Source of the DNA: Solirubrobacterales bacterium
GTDB lineage: Bacteria; Actinomycetota; Thermoleophilia; Solirubrobacterales; 70-9
Length of the DNA stretch: 13,236 nt
Assembly: GCA_030835185.1 (NCBI GenBank)
Contig: JAUQWL010000181.1
Span: 1 to 13,236 of the forward strand
Direction of reading: 5' to 3'
This document shows positions 1 to 6,105 of this stretch, piece after piece (position 1 is the first letter of the stretch; the number at the start of each line of letters is the position of its first letter). Made by a program: the position numbers and the translations under genes. The notes under the pieces are model-generated. The model saw only the letters and a program-made list of their open reading frames with translations. It searched no databases and was not told the origin of the DNA.

Positions 1-648
1 CCGGTCAGCCACTGGCAACAGATCAAGTCGGACAAGGCGACCGCGGCGCTGGCGGCCGGCACGATCGTGATCGCGGGAGCCGTTGTCGTGGCCCAGTACA
101 GCCGGCGCCTCAATCGCCGCACGCACGATCCGCAAACCGACGAGCCGTTGATCGCGTCCGCTCCGGCGGCCGCGGTCGACACGGTGGGCGTGGCCATCGA
201 GGGTTTCAGCGCAGCACCCCGCCACGAGGTGGTCCTGTTCAACCTGCTGTCCGGATTCCTCGGTTCGTTCGCGCTGGTCCGGCTGAGCACCTGGGCGATC
301 CGGGAGGGCAAGGGCCCGTTCCGCAACGTCAAGGTCGGAGGCCGGCACATCCATCACTTCATCCCGGGCATCCTGATCGCTTTCGCCTCGGGAATCGCCG
401 GACTGCTGATCACGGAGGGCAAGGGCGACGCCCACGCCGCGGTGACCATGGGTATCGGCATGGGCCTGACCTTCGACGAGGCGGCCCTGCTGCTCGACAT
501 GCGTGACGTCTACTGGACGCGGGAGGGCCTGCTCAGCGTGCAGATCAGCCTCGCCACCGGTGCCGTCATGGGCGCGACCATCATCACCATGAGGATCCTC
601 GGCCGGGGCGAGAAGCGCCGGGAGGCGGCGGGCGAGATTCCGATCTGA
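1..648 (+). CDS. Multi-pass membrane protein of unknown function (5'-partial)
   Basis: The frame is open from base 1 to TGA at 646-648, so the start is probably upstream; the GTG at 67 would begin inside the first hydrophobic helix. I do not recognise a named family. The visible 215 residues show about four hydrophobic segments: near 15-35 (rich in Ala, Val, Ile), near 78-100, a segment following a His-rich motif GGRHIHHFIPG, and a C-terminal one after DMRDVYWTREG. The His cluster and the acidic motif FDEAALLLDMRD look like conserved polar residues in or next to the membrane, possibly metal or substrate ligands, but that is inference. The C-terminus is short, charged and probably cytoplasmic. 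It is convergent with purA. That it is a real coding gene is fairly sure; its role is unknown. Confidence 0.75.
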   Translation, partial: PVSHWQQIKSDKATAALAAGTIVIAGAVVVAQYSRRLNRRTHDPQTDEPLIASAPAAAVDTVGVAIEGFSAAPRHEVVLFNLLSGFLGSFALVRLSTWAIREGKGPFRNVKVGGRHIHHFIPGILIAFASGIAGLLITEGKGDAHAAVTMGIGMGLTFDEAALLLDMRDVYWTREGLLSVQISLATGAVMGATIITMRILGRGEKRREAAGEIPI

Positions 649-684
649 CGCCGGCTCTTGAACCCGGCCTCTCCGATTCAGAGC

Positions 685-710
685 AAAAAAATGCCGGCCG
701 GCAAGCCGGC
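685..710 (-). terminator. Rho-independent terminator, minus strand
   Basis: Read on the minus strand there is a 6-bp stem GCCGGC/GCCGGC (710-705 with 698-693) with a 6-nt loop, then one A and seven T residues (691-685). This is the clearest intrinsic terminator in the window. It would end transcripts from purA (stop codon about 245 nt upstream) or from a small RNA encoded in the gap. On the plus strand the hairpin has no T tract after it, so it should work in one direction only. Confidence 0.75.
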
Positions 711-758
711 TCAAGGGAGAGCGAGCCGACCCGCCTGTCACCGGCGAAGCGCTGCTGA

Positions 759-864
759 GGGTAGGGAGGGACCCCAGTCAACGTATTTTGCAGTCCGTCA
801 CGTCCAGTGATGAACTTGCTTGGACGGCATTGTACACCAAACACCAGAGTTTATGGGTAGGGAG
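759..864. repeat. 10-bp direct repeat pair GGGTAGGGAG, 96 bp apart
   Basis: Identical decamers lie at 759-768 and 855-864 on the plus strand. Each is followed within a few bases by ACCCC, so each copy could also form a small G/C-rich hairpin. The pair brackets the structured part of the purA 3' gap. It could be two related RNA elements or chance in a GC-rich region. Confidence 0.45.
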
Positions 865-929
865 CTGCAACCCCGTATTCAGGGCTGACGGCACCGTAAA
901 CGCCTCCGTACCGTGGACTTCACCGATCG

Positions 930-943
930 CCCGGTAAACCGGG
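930..943 (-). terminator. Small hairpin just downstream of purA
   Basis: CCCGG (930-934) and CCGGG (939-943) flank a 4-nt loop, starting about 11 nt beyond the purA stop codon. There is no T tract, so it is a weak terminator at best, and may instead protect the 3' end of the mRNA. Confidence 0.3.
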
Positions 944-953
944 AAGGGACGGA

Positions 954-2288
954 TCAGCCGGCGGATATCCAGACGTTCTGGTCGTGTCCCGGGCCGACGC
1001 CGACCAGGGCGATCGGAACACCGACGAAGTCGCTGATGAAACGGATGTAGTCGAGGGCTTCGGCGGGCAGATCCTTCTGGTCGCGACACCCGGTGATCTC
1101 ATCGCCGAAGCCGGGCAGGTCGACGTATTCGGGAGTGACGTTGTGAAGAATCGACTGGTGGTAGGGGAAGTCCTCCAGCACCGCACCCTCGCGCGAGCGG
1201 TAGCGAACCGCCACCTTGAGCGTCTCGAGCCCGGCCAGTACGTCCAGCTTGGTCATCGCCAGGGCCGAGGTGCGGTTCAATCGCACGGCGTACTTCAGCG
1301 CCACCAGGTCGAGCCAGCCGCAGCGGCGACGGCGGCCGGTCGTCGTCCCGAACTCGTGGCCGCGTTCGGTCATGTACTCGCTGATCTCGTCGTGGAGTTC
1401 GGTCGGGAACGGGCCCGAGCCGACCCGGGTCGTATAGGCCTTGACGATGCCCCAGACTTCGTCGATGTCGGTCGGACCGACTCCGGCGCCGACGCAGGCC
1501 GCCCCGGCGATCGGGTTGGACGAGGTCACGAACGGATAGGTACCGTGATCGAGGTCGAGCAGGGCCGCCTGGGCACCTTCGAAGATCACCTTGCGGCCGG
1601 CGTCGAGCTCTGCCCAGCACAGCTTCGCGGTGTCGGCGATGTACGGCTCGAGGCGGTGGCCGTAGGAAAGGTAGGCCTCGGTTATCGAGTGGAGGTCGAG
1701 GCGGTCGTCCGGCAGCTCGTCGTCGGAGGGCTCGCCCTCCTTCTGAAGCTTGCGGCGACGCACGGAAAGCATCCTGATCGCCTGCTGTTTGCTCTCCAGC
1801 GCAGCCATGATCTTCTTCCTGAGGATCTTCTCGTCGAGCAGGTCCTGGACCCGGATTCCGACCCTGAGCGCCTTGTCGGCGTAGGCCGGCCCGATGCCGC
1901 GGCGGGTGGTGCCGATCGAGAGCTTTCCCAGCTTCAGCTCGTCCGCCGTGTCCAGAAGGATGTGGTAGGGCATGATCAGGTGGGCGTTGGAAGAGATCCG
2001 CAGGTTGGCGGTGCTGATGTCCGCTTTGCGCAGTCCCTCGATCTCCTCGAGCAGGACCTTCGGGTCGACCACGACGCCGTTGCCGATAACGCAGTACTTG
2101 TCGGCGTGCAGGATCCCCGACGGGATCAGGTGGAACTTGTACTCCTCGCCGTGGCGCACGATCGTATGGCCGGCGTTGTTGCCGCCCTGGAATCTGACGA
2201 TCGCGGAGGCGTCTCCGGCGAGCAGATCGGTGATCTTGCCCTTGCCTTCGTCGCCCCACTGCGTCCCGACTATTACGAGTCCCGGCAT
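954..2288 (-). CDS. purA: Adenylosuccinate synthetase
   Basis: Cytosolic enzyme that joins IMP and aspartate using GTP to give adenylosuccinate, the first committed step from IMP to AMP. The 444 residues match the family throughout. The P-loop-like WGDEGKGK holds the expected catalytic Asp13, and GGNNAGHT supplies His41. Further family motifs are RRGIGPAYADK, GTYPFVTSSNP, TTTGRRRRCGWLD and TKLDVLAGL. It is slightly longer than the usual 430 or so because of a charged insert in the helical region near residues 170-195 (RRRKLQKEGEPSDDELPDD). The ATG at 2288 is set by homology. There is no clear Shine-Dalgarno, but a TAGACT box lies 9 nt upstream, so it may be transcribed on its own as a nearly leaderless mRNA. 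It is the last gene of the minus-strand cluster, 95 bp after the helicase loader. Confidence 0.97.
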   Translation of the reverse strand: MPGLVIVGTQWGDEGKGKITDLLAGDASAIVRFQGGNNAGHTIVRHGEEYKFHLIPSGILHADKYCVIGNGVVVDPKVLLEEIEGLRKADISTANLRISSNAHLIMPYHILLDTADELKLGKLSIGTTRRGIGPAYADKALRVGIRVQDLLDEKILRKKIMAALESKQQAIRMLSVRRRKLQKEGEPSDDELPDDRLDLHSITEAYLSYGHRLEPYIADTAKLCWAELDAGRKVIFEGAQAALLDLDHGTYPFVTSSNPIAGAACVGAGVGPTDIDEVWGIVKAYTTRVGSGPFPTELHDEISEYMTERGHEFGTTTGRRRRCGWLDLVALKYAVRLNRTSALAMTKLDVLAGLETLKVAVRYRSREGAVLEDFPYHQSILHNVTPEYVDLPGFGDEITGCRDQKDLPAEALDYIRFISDFVGVPIALVGVGPGHDQNVWISAG

Positions 2289-2297
2289 CGAAGGCCC

Positions 2298-2303
2298 AGT
2301 CTA
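2298..2303 (-). promoter_or_regulatory. Candidate -10 box for purA (TAGACT)
   Basis: TAGACT on the minus strand ends 9 nt before the purA ATG and fits the TANNNT pattern of actinobacterial -10 boxes. The 9-mer around it, CGTAGACTG, occurs again just before the GT20 gene at 9253-9261. No convincing -35 is seen at the usual spacing. If real, the 5' UTR would be only about 0-3 nt. Confidence 0.4.
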
Positions 2304-2383
2304 CGGAGTGAGGGCCGCGGACGGGCATCGCCGGGAACCGGCGCGGCGAGGGTCGGCTACCGTCCCGTCGCGGTAACGGCCGG

Positions 2384-3109
2384 TCACTGCTGCGGCGGCT
2401 GAAATTGCATGCGGTGGTCCGTCCCGTACAGCGGCAGCGGATCCCCGCAGATCTCGACCAGCCGGGAGACGATGCGGTCACCGAGCTGCTCTTCCAGCTG
2501 GGCCTGGTCGTAGTTGGTGGTCACCATGACCGACTTCTGACGCTCATAGCGCTCGTTGATCAGTGCGTAGAGCTGCTCGAGAACCCATTCGGTACGCTTC
2601 TCGGTGCCGAGGTCCTCGAGGTGCAGCATGTCGACCTCGCAGAGCCGCTCGAAAAAGTCTGCGTAGGACTCGTCACCCGGTTCGCTGTCGTAGGTCGAGC
2701 GGATCCGGCCCAGCAGCTTCGGCAACGAGTAGATCGCCGCCGCCCTGCCGCTCTCCAGGATGTGCCTGGAGACCAGCATCGCAAGGCTCGTCTTGCCCGT
2801 ACCCGTATCCCCCATCAGCCAGATCCCGCGGCCTTCCTGAAGGTTCACGTCGAGGCGGTCTATGTAGTCGCGGATCGCGTTGACCACGACCGAATCGATC
2901 GTGGTCACCGGAGGACGATCGAAAGAGACTCCGCGGTACCGGGCCGGGATGACCGAGTTGATGCCGGCGCTCCGGGCCCGCATCAGTCGCGGTTTGAGAC
3001 AGTCGCATTCGTAGGCGAGGTCGTCATCGCCGAGGATCCAGCCGGAGCCGTCACAGCGCCCGAACGGGCAGGGGCCGAGCTTGCCGCTTCCGGAAGCCGC
3101 GATCGCCAT
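2384..3109 (-). CDS. DnaC/DnaI-type replicative helicase loader (AAA+ ATPase)
   Basis: Likely loads the DnaB helicase onto DNA using ATP. From the ATG at 3109 the protein is 241 residues. An N-terminal Cys cluster (Cys14, 19, 35, 37; pattern CPFGRC then CDC) looks like a small zinc-binding module of the kind found in DnaI-type loaders. The AAA+ core follows: Walker A GDTGTGKTS (about 100-108), Walker B MLHLEDLG (161-168), sensor-1 VTTNYD and an arginine-finger segment GDRIVSRL (about 210-217). A TTG one codon earlier could also start it, but GGGAG lies 7 nt from the ATG, so the ATG is preferred. It follows dnaB after 13 nt, which supports a role with the helicase. IstB, the transposon-encoded relative, is the main alternative, but no transposase is near. 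The exact family name is less certain than the fold. Confidence 0.88.
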   Translation of the reverse strand: MAIAASGSGKLGPCPFGRCDGSGWILGDDDLAYECDCLKPRLMRARSAGINSVIPARYRGVSFDRPPVTTIDSVVVNAIRDYIDRLDVNLQEGRGIWLMGDTGTGKTSLAMLVSRHILESGRAAAIYSLPKLLGRIRSTYDSEPGDESYADFFERLCEVDMLHLEDLGTEKRTEWVLEQLYALINERYERQKSVMVTTNYDQAQLEEQLGDRIVSRLVEICGDPLPLYGTDHRMQFQPPQQ

Positions 3110-3122
3110 CAACGGGCTCCCA

Positions 3123-4526
3123 TCAGTATGTGCCGGCCGCCTGGCCGGACTCCCGCTCGGCCCTGACGGCCGCCGGACTGCCTTCGCCGGTCGGATGTTC
3201 AGGAGCCGGTTCGGCGAACTTCGGGTATTCCGGCTTGAATACCAGGTTGACCGTCCCGATCGGGCCGTTTCTGTGCTTGGAGATGATCACCTCGGCGGTG
3301 CCGTCGCGATCCTCGGCCTTGCGGTAGACATCCTCGCGGTAGAGGAAGGCGACCAGGTCGGCATCCTGCTCGATGTTTCCCGAATCGCGCAGGTCGGAGA
3401 GGATCGGCCGTTTGTCGGTGCGGCTCTCGTTGGCGCGCGACAGCTGCGACAGCGCCACGACCGGCACCTCGAGCTCGTTGGCGAGCAGCTTCAGCCCGCG
3501 GCTGATCTGGCCGACTTTCTCGACCATGCTCGACCGCGACTCGTCCATGCGCATCAGTTGCAGGTAGTCGACGATGATCAGCCCGAGGCCTTCTTCCTCC
3601 TGGGCATGGAGCCGCCGGGCCTTGGCCCTCAGGTCGAGCAGGCCGAGATCGGATGTGGTGTCGATCCAGAGCGGTGCCGCCTCGAGCTTGTTGCAGGCAT
3701 CGACCACCTTGCCCCAGTCACGCTGGCTGACCTTGCCCTTGCGCAGCCTGTCGCCGTAGACCCTCGACTGGGAGGCGATGAAACGCTGGGCGAGTTCGAT
3801 CTCGGACATTTCGAGCGAGAAGAAAGCGACCGCGCGGTTCTCCCTTACCGCCACGTTCTCGGCGACGTTGGCGACGAAGGCGCTCTTTCCCACCGACGGC
3901 CGGGCGGCGACGATGATCAGGTTCGACGGCTGGAAACCCCCGGTCATCTCGTCCAGATGGTTGAACCCGGTCGCAGTGCCGGTCATCTTCAGCTCGCCGC
4001 TGGAGAGCTTCTCGAGCCGTTCTATCTCGTCGCCGAGGACGTCGTTCAACCGCCGGAAGTCCCCGGCCTGCTCCTTGTGGGCAACGTCGAAGAGCAGCTG
4101 TTCGGCCCGCTCGGACAGCTCCCGACCGGAACCGTCGCGCTCCTCGACCCACGCACCGATCTGGTGACTGGTGTCGAGCAGCCGCCTGAGCAGGGCGTTC
4201 TCCTTGACGATCTCGGCGTAATGCCGGACGTTGCCGGGAGCCGCCACCTTCGCCGCCAGCTCGGAGACGTAGTTCCGGCCGCCGGCTTCCTCGATCTGCC
4301 CCGACTCGGTCAGGGCCTCGCTGACCGTCAGCTCGTCGCAGGGGCGGTCGGAGCTGTAGAGATCGAGCATCACCCCGTAGATCGTGCGGTGGCGATCGAG
4401 GTAGAAATCGCCCGCCTTCAGCTTTACGTCATCGACGACCCGGTTGACCGCAGGGTCGCTGACCAGCATTGCGCCGAGAACTGACTCCTCGGCTTCAATG
4501 TTCTGGGGTGGTACCCGGGTGGCTAT
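3123..4526 (-). CDS. dnaB: Replicative DNA helicase DnaB, apparent ATA start
   Basis: Hexameric helicase that unwinds DNA at the replication fork. Full length would be 467 residues: an N-terminal DnaB domain (about 5-110), a linker, and the RecA-like ATPase domain with Walker A ARPSVGKSA (about 208-216), Walker B LIIVDYLQL (about 316-324) and the C-terminal motif KHRNGPIGT. The tail is Pro/Glu-rich. The first in-frame ATG (4469) would remove the conserved stretch VPPQNIEAEESVLGA, which is encoded intact just upstream, in frame and without a stop. No ATG, GTG, TTG or CTG occurs in this frame for at least 90 nt further up. The codon aligned with the family start is ATA at 4526-4524, overlapping the rplI stop TAG. 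No intein is present. Identity is certain; the start is not. Confidence 0.95.
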   Translation of the reverse strand: MATRVPPQNIEAEESVLGAMLVSDPAVNRVVDDVKLKAGDFYLDRHRTIYGVMLDLYSSDRPCDELTVSEALTESGQIEEAGGRNYVSELAAKVAAPGNVRHYAEIVKENALLRRLLDTSHQIGAWVEERDGSGRELSERAEQLLFDVAHKEQAGDFRRLNDVLGDEIERLEKLSSGELKMTGTATGFNHLDEMTGGFQPSNLIIVAARPSVGKSAFVANVAENVAVRENRAVAFFSLEMSEIELAQRFIASQSRVYGDRLRKGKVSQRDWGKVVDACNKLEAAPLWIDTTSDLGLLDLRAKARRLHAQEEEGLGLIIVDYLQLMRMDESRSSMVEKVGQISRGLKLLANELEVPVVALSQLSRANESRTDKRPILSDLRDSGNIEQDADLVAFLYREDVYRKAEDRDGTAEVIISKHRNGPIGTVNLVFKPEYPKFAEPAPEHPTGEGSPAAVRAERESGQAAGTY

Positions 4527-4975
4527 TTCTCTTCGGCGACGATCGTCTTGACCGAAGCCGTCGCGCCGCCTGCTATCTCGACGTCGATCATGTAGGTGCC
4601 GACCTGGTGAATCGGGACATCGAGACGGATCTTGCGCTTGTCGACCTTGATGCCACGAGCGTCGCGGATCGCCTCGGCGATCTCCTTGGTGGTGACCGAT
4701 CCGTAGAGCTTGCCGTCCTCACCGGCACGGTGCTGGATCGTCAGCACGGTCTTGGAAAGCAGGGAGGCCGACTCCGCCGCCCTGGCGAGCGCTTCGCGTT
4801 CGGCCTTCTCGGCCTGCTCCTTGCGGCGGATCGCTTCCTCGAGCGCTCCCGGGGTGGCCGGCTGGGCCAGGCCGCGGGGCTGGAGGAAGTTGCGGAGGTA
4901 ACCGGGAGAAACCTCGATCGCAGTGCCGTTTTCGCCGAGTCCCTCAACGTCGGCCAGCAGGATCGCCTGGGCCAT
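4523..4975 (-). CDS. rplI: 50S ribosomal protein L9 (bL9)
   Basis: Large-subunit protein that binds 23S rRNA and reaches out from the base of the L1 stalk. The 150 residues show the family plan. The N-terminal rRNA-binding domain starts with the L9 signature ILLADVEGLGENG and continues with SPGYLRNFLQPRGLA. A long charged connecting helix spans about 45-75 (EEAIRRKEQAEKAEREALAR). The C-terminal domain contains KLYGSVTTKEIAEAI. The length is normal. The ATG overlaps the rpsR stop by one base (TAATG), with AGGAG about 7-8 nt upstream inside the end of rpsR, so translation is probably coupled to rpsR. Its own stop TAG overlaps the apparent ATA start of dnaB. Confidence 0.97.
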   Translation of the reverse strand: MAQAILLADVEGLGENGTAIEVSPGYLRNFLQPRGLAQPATPGALEEAIRRKEQAEKAEREALARAAESASLLSKTVLTIQHRAGEDGKLYGSVTTKEIAEAIRDARGIKVDKRKIRLDVPIHQVGTYMIDVEIAGGATASVKTIVAEEK

Positions 4976-5235
4976 TACCGCTCTCCTACGTAGGGCAGCA
5001 GAGCGACTTCGCGGGCGCGCTTGACGGCGACGCCGAGCTGGGCCTGATGCTTGCGGGAGAGTCCGGTCACGCGGCGTGAGCGGGTCTTGCCCTTGTCGGA
5101 GATGAACCTGCGCAGCAGGGTCAGATCCTTGTAATCGATGTTCTCAGCCGTGATCTTGGTGTACTTGCGCGGCCGGATGCGCTCACTGAAGCGCTTGCCG
5201 CGGCGTGCTGATCCTGCGTCTCTTGTGTTAGCCAA
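4975..5235 (-). CDS. rpsR: 30S ribosomal protein S18 (bS18), cysteine-free form
   Basis: Small-subunit protein that pairs with S6 on the platform of the 30S subunit. The 86 residues carry the S18 core: KYTKITAENIDYKDLTLLRRFISDKGKTRSRR is preserved in order, followed by TGLSRKHQAQLGVAVKRARE. There is no cysteine, so this is the zinc-independent form; other S18 proteins carry a CxxC pair near the N-terminus. It starts at TTG (5235-5233), forced by the absence of any better codon near the family start. Shine-Dalgarno pairing is weak (AAGG about 14 nt upstream). It lies 160 bp after ssb, with several hairpins in between, and overlaps rplI by one base. Confidence 0.95.
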   Translation of the reverse strand: MANTRDAGSARRGKRFSERIRPRKYTKITAENIDYKDLTLLRRFISDKGKTRSRRVTGLSRKHQAQLGVAVKRAREVALLPYVGER

Positions 5236-5395
5236 TTTCTTTTCGTTGCCTTACGTAGTTCCGGCCCGGACGGCCGGGCAATTCAGGGTCAGCAATGGTA
5301 GCGATTTGTCCGTCACGCTGCGGACGGTGAGGCTCCGGCAGCCGTCTTCCGGCCAGGCCCCACTGCGGCGAGAGGGCCTCGCCTGTCCGGTTCGC
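5236..5395 (-). promoter_or_regulatory. Structured ssb-rpsR leader region with alternative hairpins
   Basis: The 160-nt gap between ssb and rpsR can fold on the minus strand into several strong stems. One is GGCGAG/CTCGCC (5367-5372 with 5378-5383, 5-nt loop). A second, AGGCCC/GGGCCT (5355-5360 with 5374-5379), shares bases with the first and so excludes it. A third is a compact GCCCGG/CCGGGC hairpin (5264-5279, 4-nt loop) ending 28 nt before the rpsR start. None is followed by a T tract. Such a layout suits attenuation or ribosomal-protein autoregulation of rpsR-rplI, but I see no certain match to a known motif. Confidence 0.35.
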
Positions 5396-5860
5396 TCAGA
5401 ACGGGATGTCGTCATCGGCACCGCCGCCGGCCGGTGCGAAATCGCCGGTGTCGGCCGGCACGTCGGCCGCAGGAGTGAAACCGCCGCCCTGGCCTCCGCC
5501 CTGGCCTCCGGGAGCCGAGCCGTCCCGCGAGCCGAGGAACTGGACCGTATCGGCGACGATCTCGACCGTCTGACGCTTGCCGGAGCCGTCCTTTGCCTCC
5601 CACTCACGCCAGTCGAGACGCCCGTCGATCGCGACCGGGCGGCCCTTGGAGAGATAGTTGCTGCAGTTCTCACCCTGCGCGCCCCAGACGGTGACGTTGA
5701 AGTAGTTGGGCTTGTCGACCCACTGACCGCTCTGGTCCTTGCGGCGTCCGTTGACGGCGACGCGCAGCGTGCAGACGGCGGTCCCGCTCGGGGTGCTGCG
5801 CAGCTCGGGGTCGGTGGTCAGGTTGCCCGTAATCGTGACCCTGTTGATGTTCTCAGCCAT
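5396..5860 (-). CDS. ssb: Single-stranded DNA-binding protein
   Basis: Binds and protects single-stranded DNA in replication, repair and recombination, and recruits partner proteins through its C-terminal tip. The 154 residues begin with an OB fold (about 1-112) containing the SSB signatures NRVTITGNLTTDPELR, KPNYFNVTVWGAQGENC and YLSKGRPVAIDGRLDWREWE. A Gly/Gln-rich linker (GGQGGGQGGG) leads to the acidic tip DDDIPF, the canonical partner-binding sequence. The length is usual for an actinobacterial SSB. The ATG at 5860 has the strongest Shine-Dalgarno in this region, AAGGAG about 10 nt upstream. It is now the first gene of its unit because rpsF is separated from it by a gene on the other strand. 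Confidence 0.97.
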   Translation of the reverse strand: MAENINRVTITGNLTTDPELRSTPSGTAVCTLRVAVNGRRKDQSGQWVDKPNYFNVTVWGAQGENCSNYLSKGRPVAIDGRLDWREWEAKDGSGKRQTVEIVADTVQFLGSRDGSAPGGQGGGQGGGFTPAADVPADTGDFAPAGGGADDDIPF

Positions 5861-5894
5861 TGCGTATTCGCTCCTTATCGTTCGTTTCGTTCAT
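5853..5894 (-). CDS. Possible 13-codon upstream ORF overlapping the ssb start
   Basis: An ATG at 5894-5892 opens a reading frame of 13 codons that stops at 5855-5853, eight nucleotides inside ssb and in another frame. The ssb Shine-Dalgarno lies inside it. It has no ribosome binding site of its own. It could be a leader peptide affecting ssb translation, or simply chance; the evidence is weak. Confidence 0.15.
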   Translation of the reverse strand: MNETNDKERIRNG

Positions 5895-5966
5895 CACGGT
5901 GTCAGTCTGTGCGTCGGGTCCGCGGAGCGGTTCCTGACGGCGCGTTCTGAAACTTAGCGTGAGGAC

Positions 5967-5996
5967 TTGACGAAATAACTGTGCGGCACGGATAAT
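5967..5996 (+). promoter_or_regulatory. Promoter for the DUF1801 gene (TTGACG - 18 bp - GATAAT)
   Basis: TTGACG (5967-5972) and GATAAT (5991-5996) each match the sigma-70-type consensus at five of six positions and are 18 bp apart. Transcription would start near 6003, about 100 nt before the DUF1801 ATG, exactly where a 27-nt hairpin begins. This is the best two-box promoter in the window and faces away from ssb. Confidence 0.6.
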
Positions 5997-6002
5997 TCGC
6001 CC

Positions 6003-6029
6003 CCCTTTGCCGCATTCTGCGGAAAAGGG
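6003..6029 (+). promoter_or_regulatory. Strong hairpin at the predicted 5' end of the DUF1801 transcript
   Basis: CCCTTT (6003-6008) pairs with AAAGGG (6024-6029), and inside it CCGCA (6010-6014) pairs with TGCGG (6018-6022) around a 3-nt loop. One G/A mismatch separates the two stems, giving 11 paired positions. It starts where transcription from the 5967-5996 promoter would begin, so it could be a protective 5' hairpin, or on DNA a dyad operator. No T tract follows. Confidence 0.4.
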
Positions 6030-6105
6030 TTGCGTTCCGTGGGCGGTCGGCGCATATGAAGGATGCCGGGCCGGTGAAAACGACCTTGAGGAAAGAGACG
6101 GTGCC

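Larger units (their letters stand above)
649..953. other. Convergent intergenic region (about 305 bp), structured, no protein gene seen
   Basis: This gap lies between the 3' ends of the left membrane-protein gene and purA. No convincing ORF is present. It holds a weak plus-strand hairpin (GCCGG 650-654 with CCGGC 664-668), a strong minus-strand terminator (685-710), a 10-bp direct repeat GGGTAGGGAG (759-768 and 855-864), a minus-strand stem-loop CGTCCA/TGGACG (801-826), a longer minus-strand pairing (861-870 with 788-796), and a small hairpin just after purA (930-943). It is less GC-rich than the flanking genes at about 780-860. A non-coding RNA or a structured purA 3' UTR is possible. Confidence 0.6.

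Noticed and set aside
649..953. tRNA, tmRNA, T-box or known riboswitch
   Set aside because: No T-loop motif, CCA end, T-box antiterminator sequence or other conserved core was found on either strand.
984..2402. 472-codon open frame opposite purA
   Set aside because: It is antisense to a clear purA; the composition is that of a GC-rich shadow frame and no domain is seen.
1099..2481. 460-codon minus-strand frame overlapping purA
   Set aside because: Arg/Gly-rich frame-shifted copy of purA, not a separate gene.
2384..3109. IstB helper of an IS21-type element
   Set aside because: No istA-like transposase or terminal inverted repeats nearby, and the gene is packed against dnaB with an N-terminal zinc cluster as in helicase loaders.
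3081..4484. 467-codon plus-strand frame opposite dnaB
   Set aside because: Exact antisense of dnaB with no recognisable domain.
3123..4526. Intein in dnaB
   Set aside because: DnaB often carries inteins, but Walker A and Walker B regions are continuous and the length is normal.
6007..6105. Longer N-terminus of the DUF1801 protein
   Set aside because: It would begin inside the 5' hairpin, about 4 nt after the predicted transcription start, and adds residues unlike the family; the ATG at 6106 has a purine-rich ribosome site.
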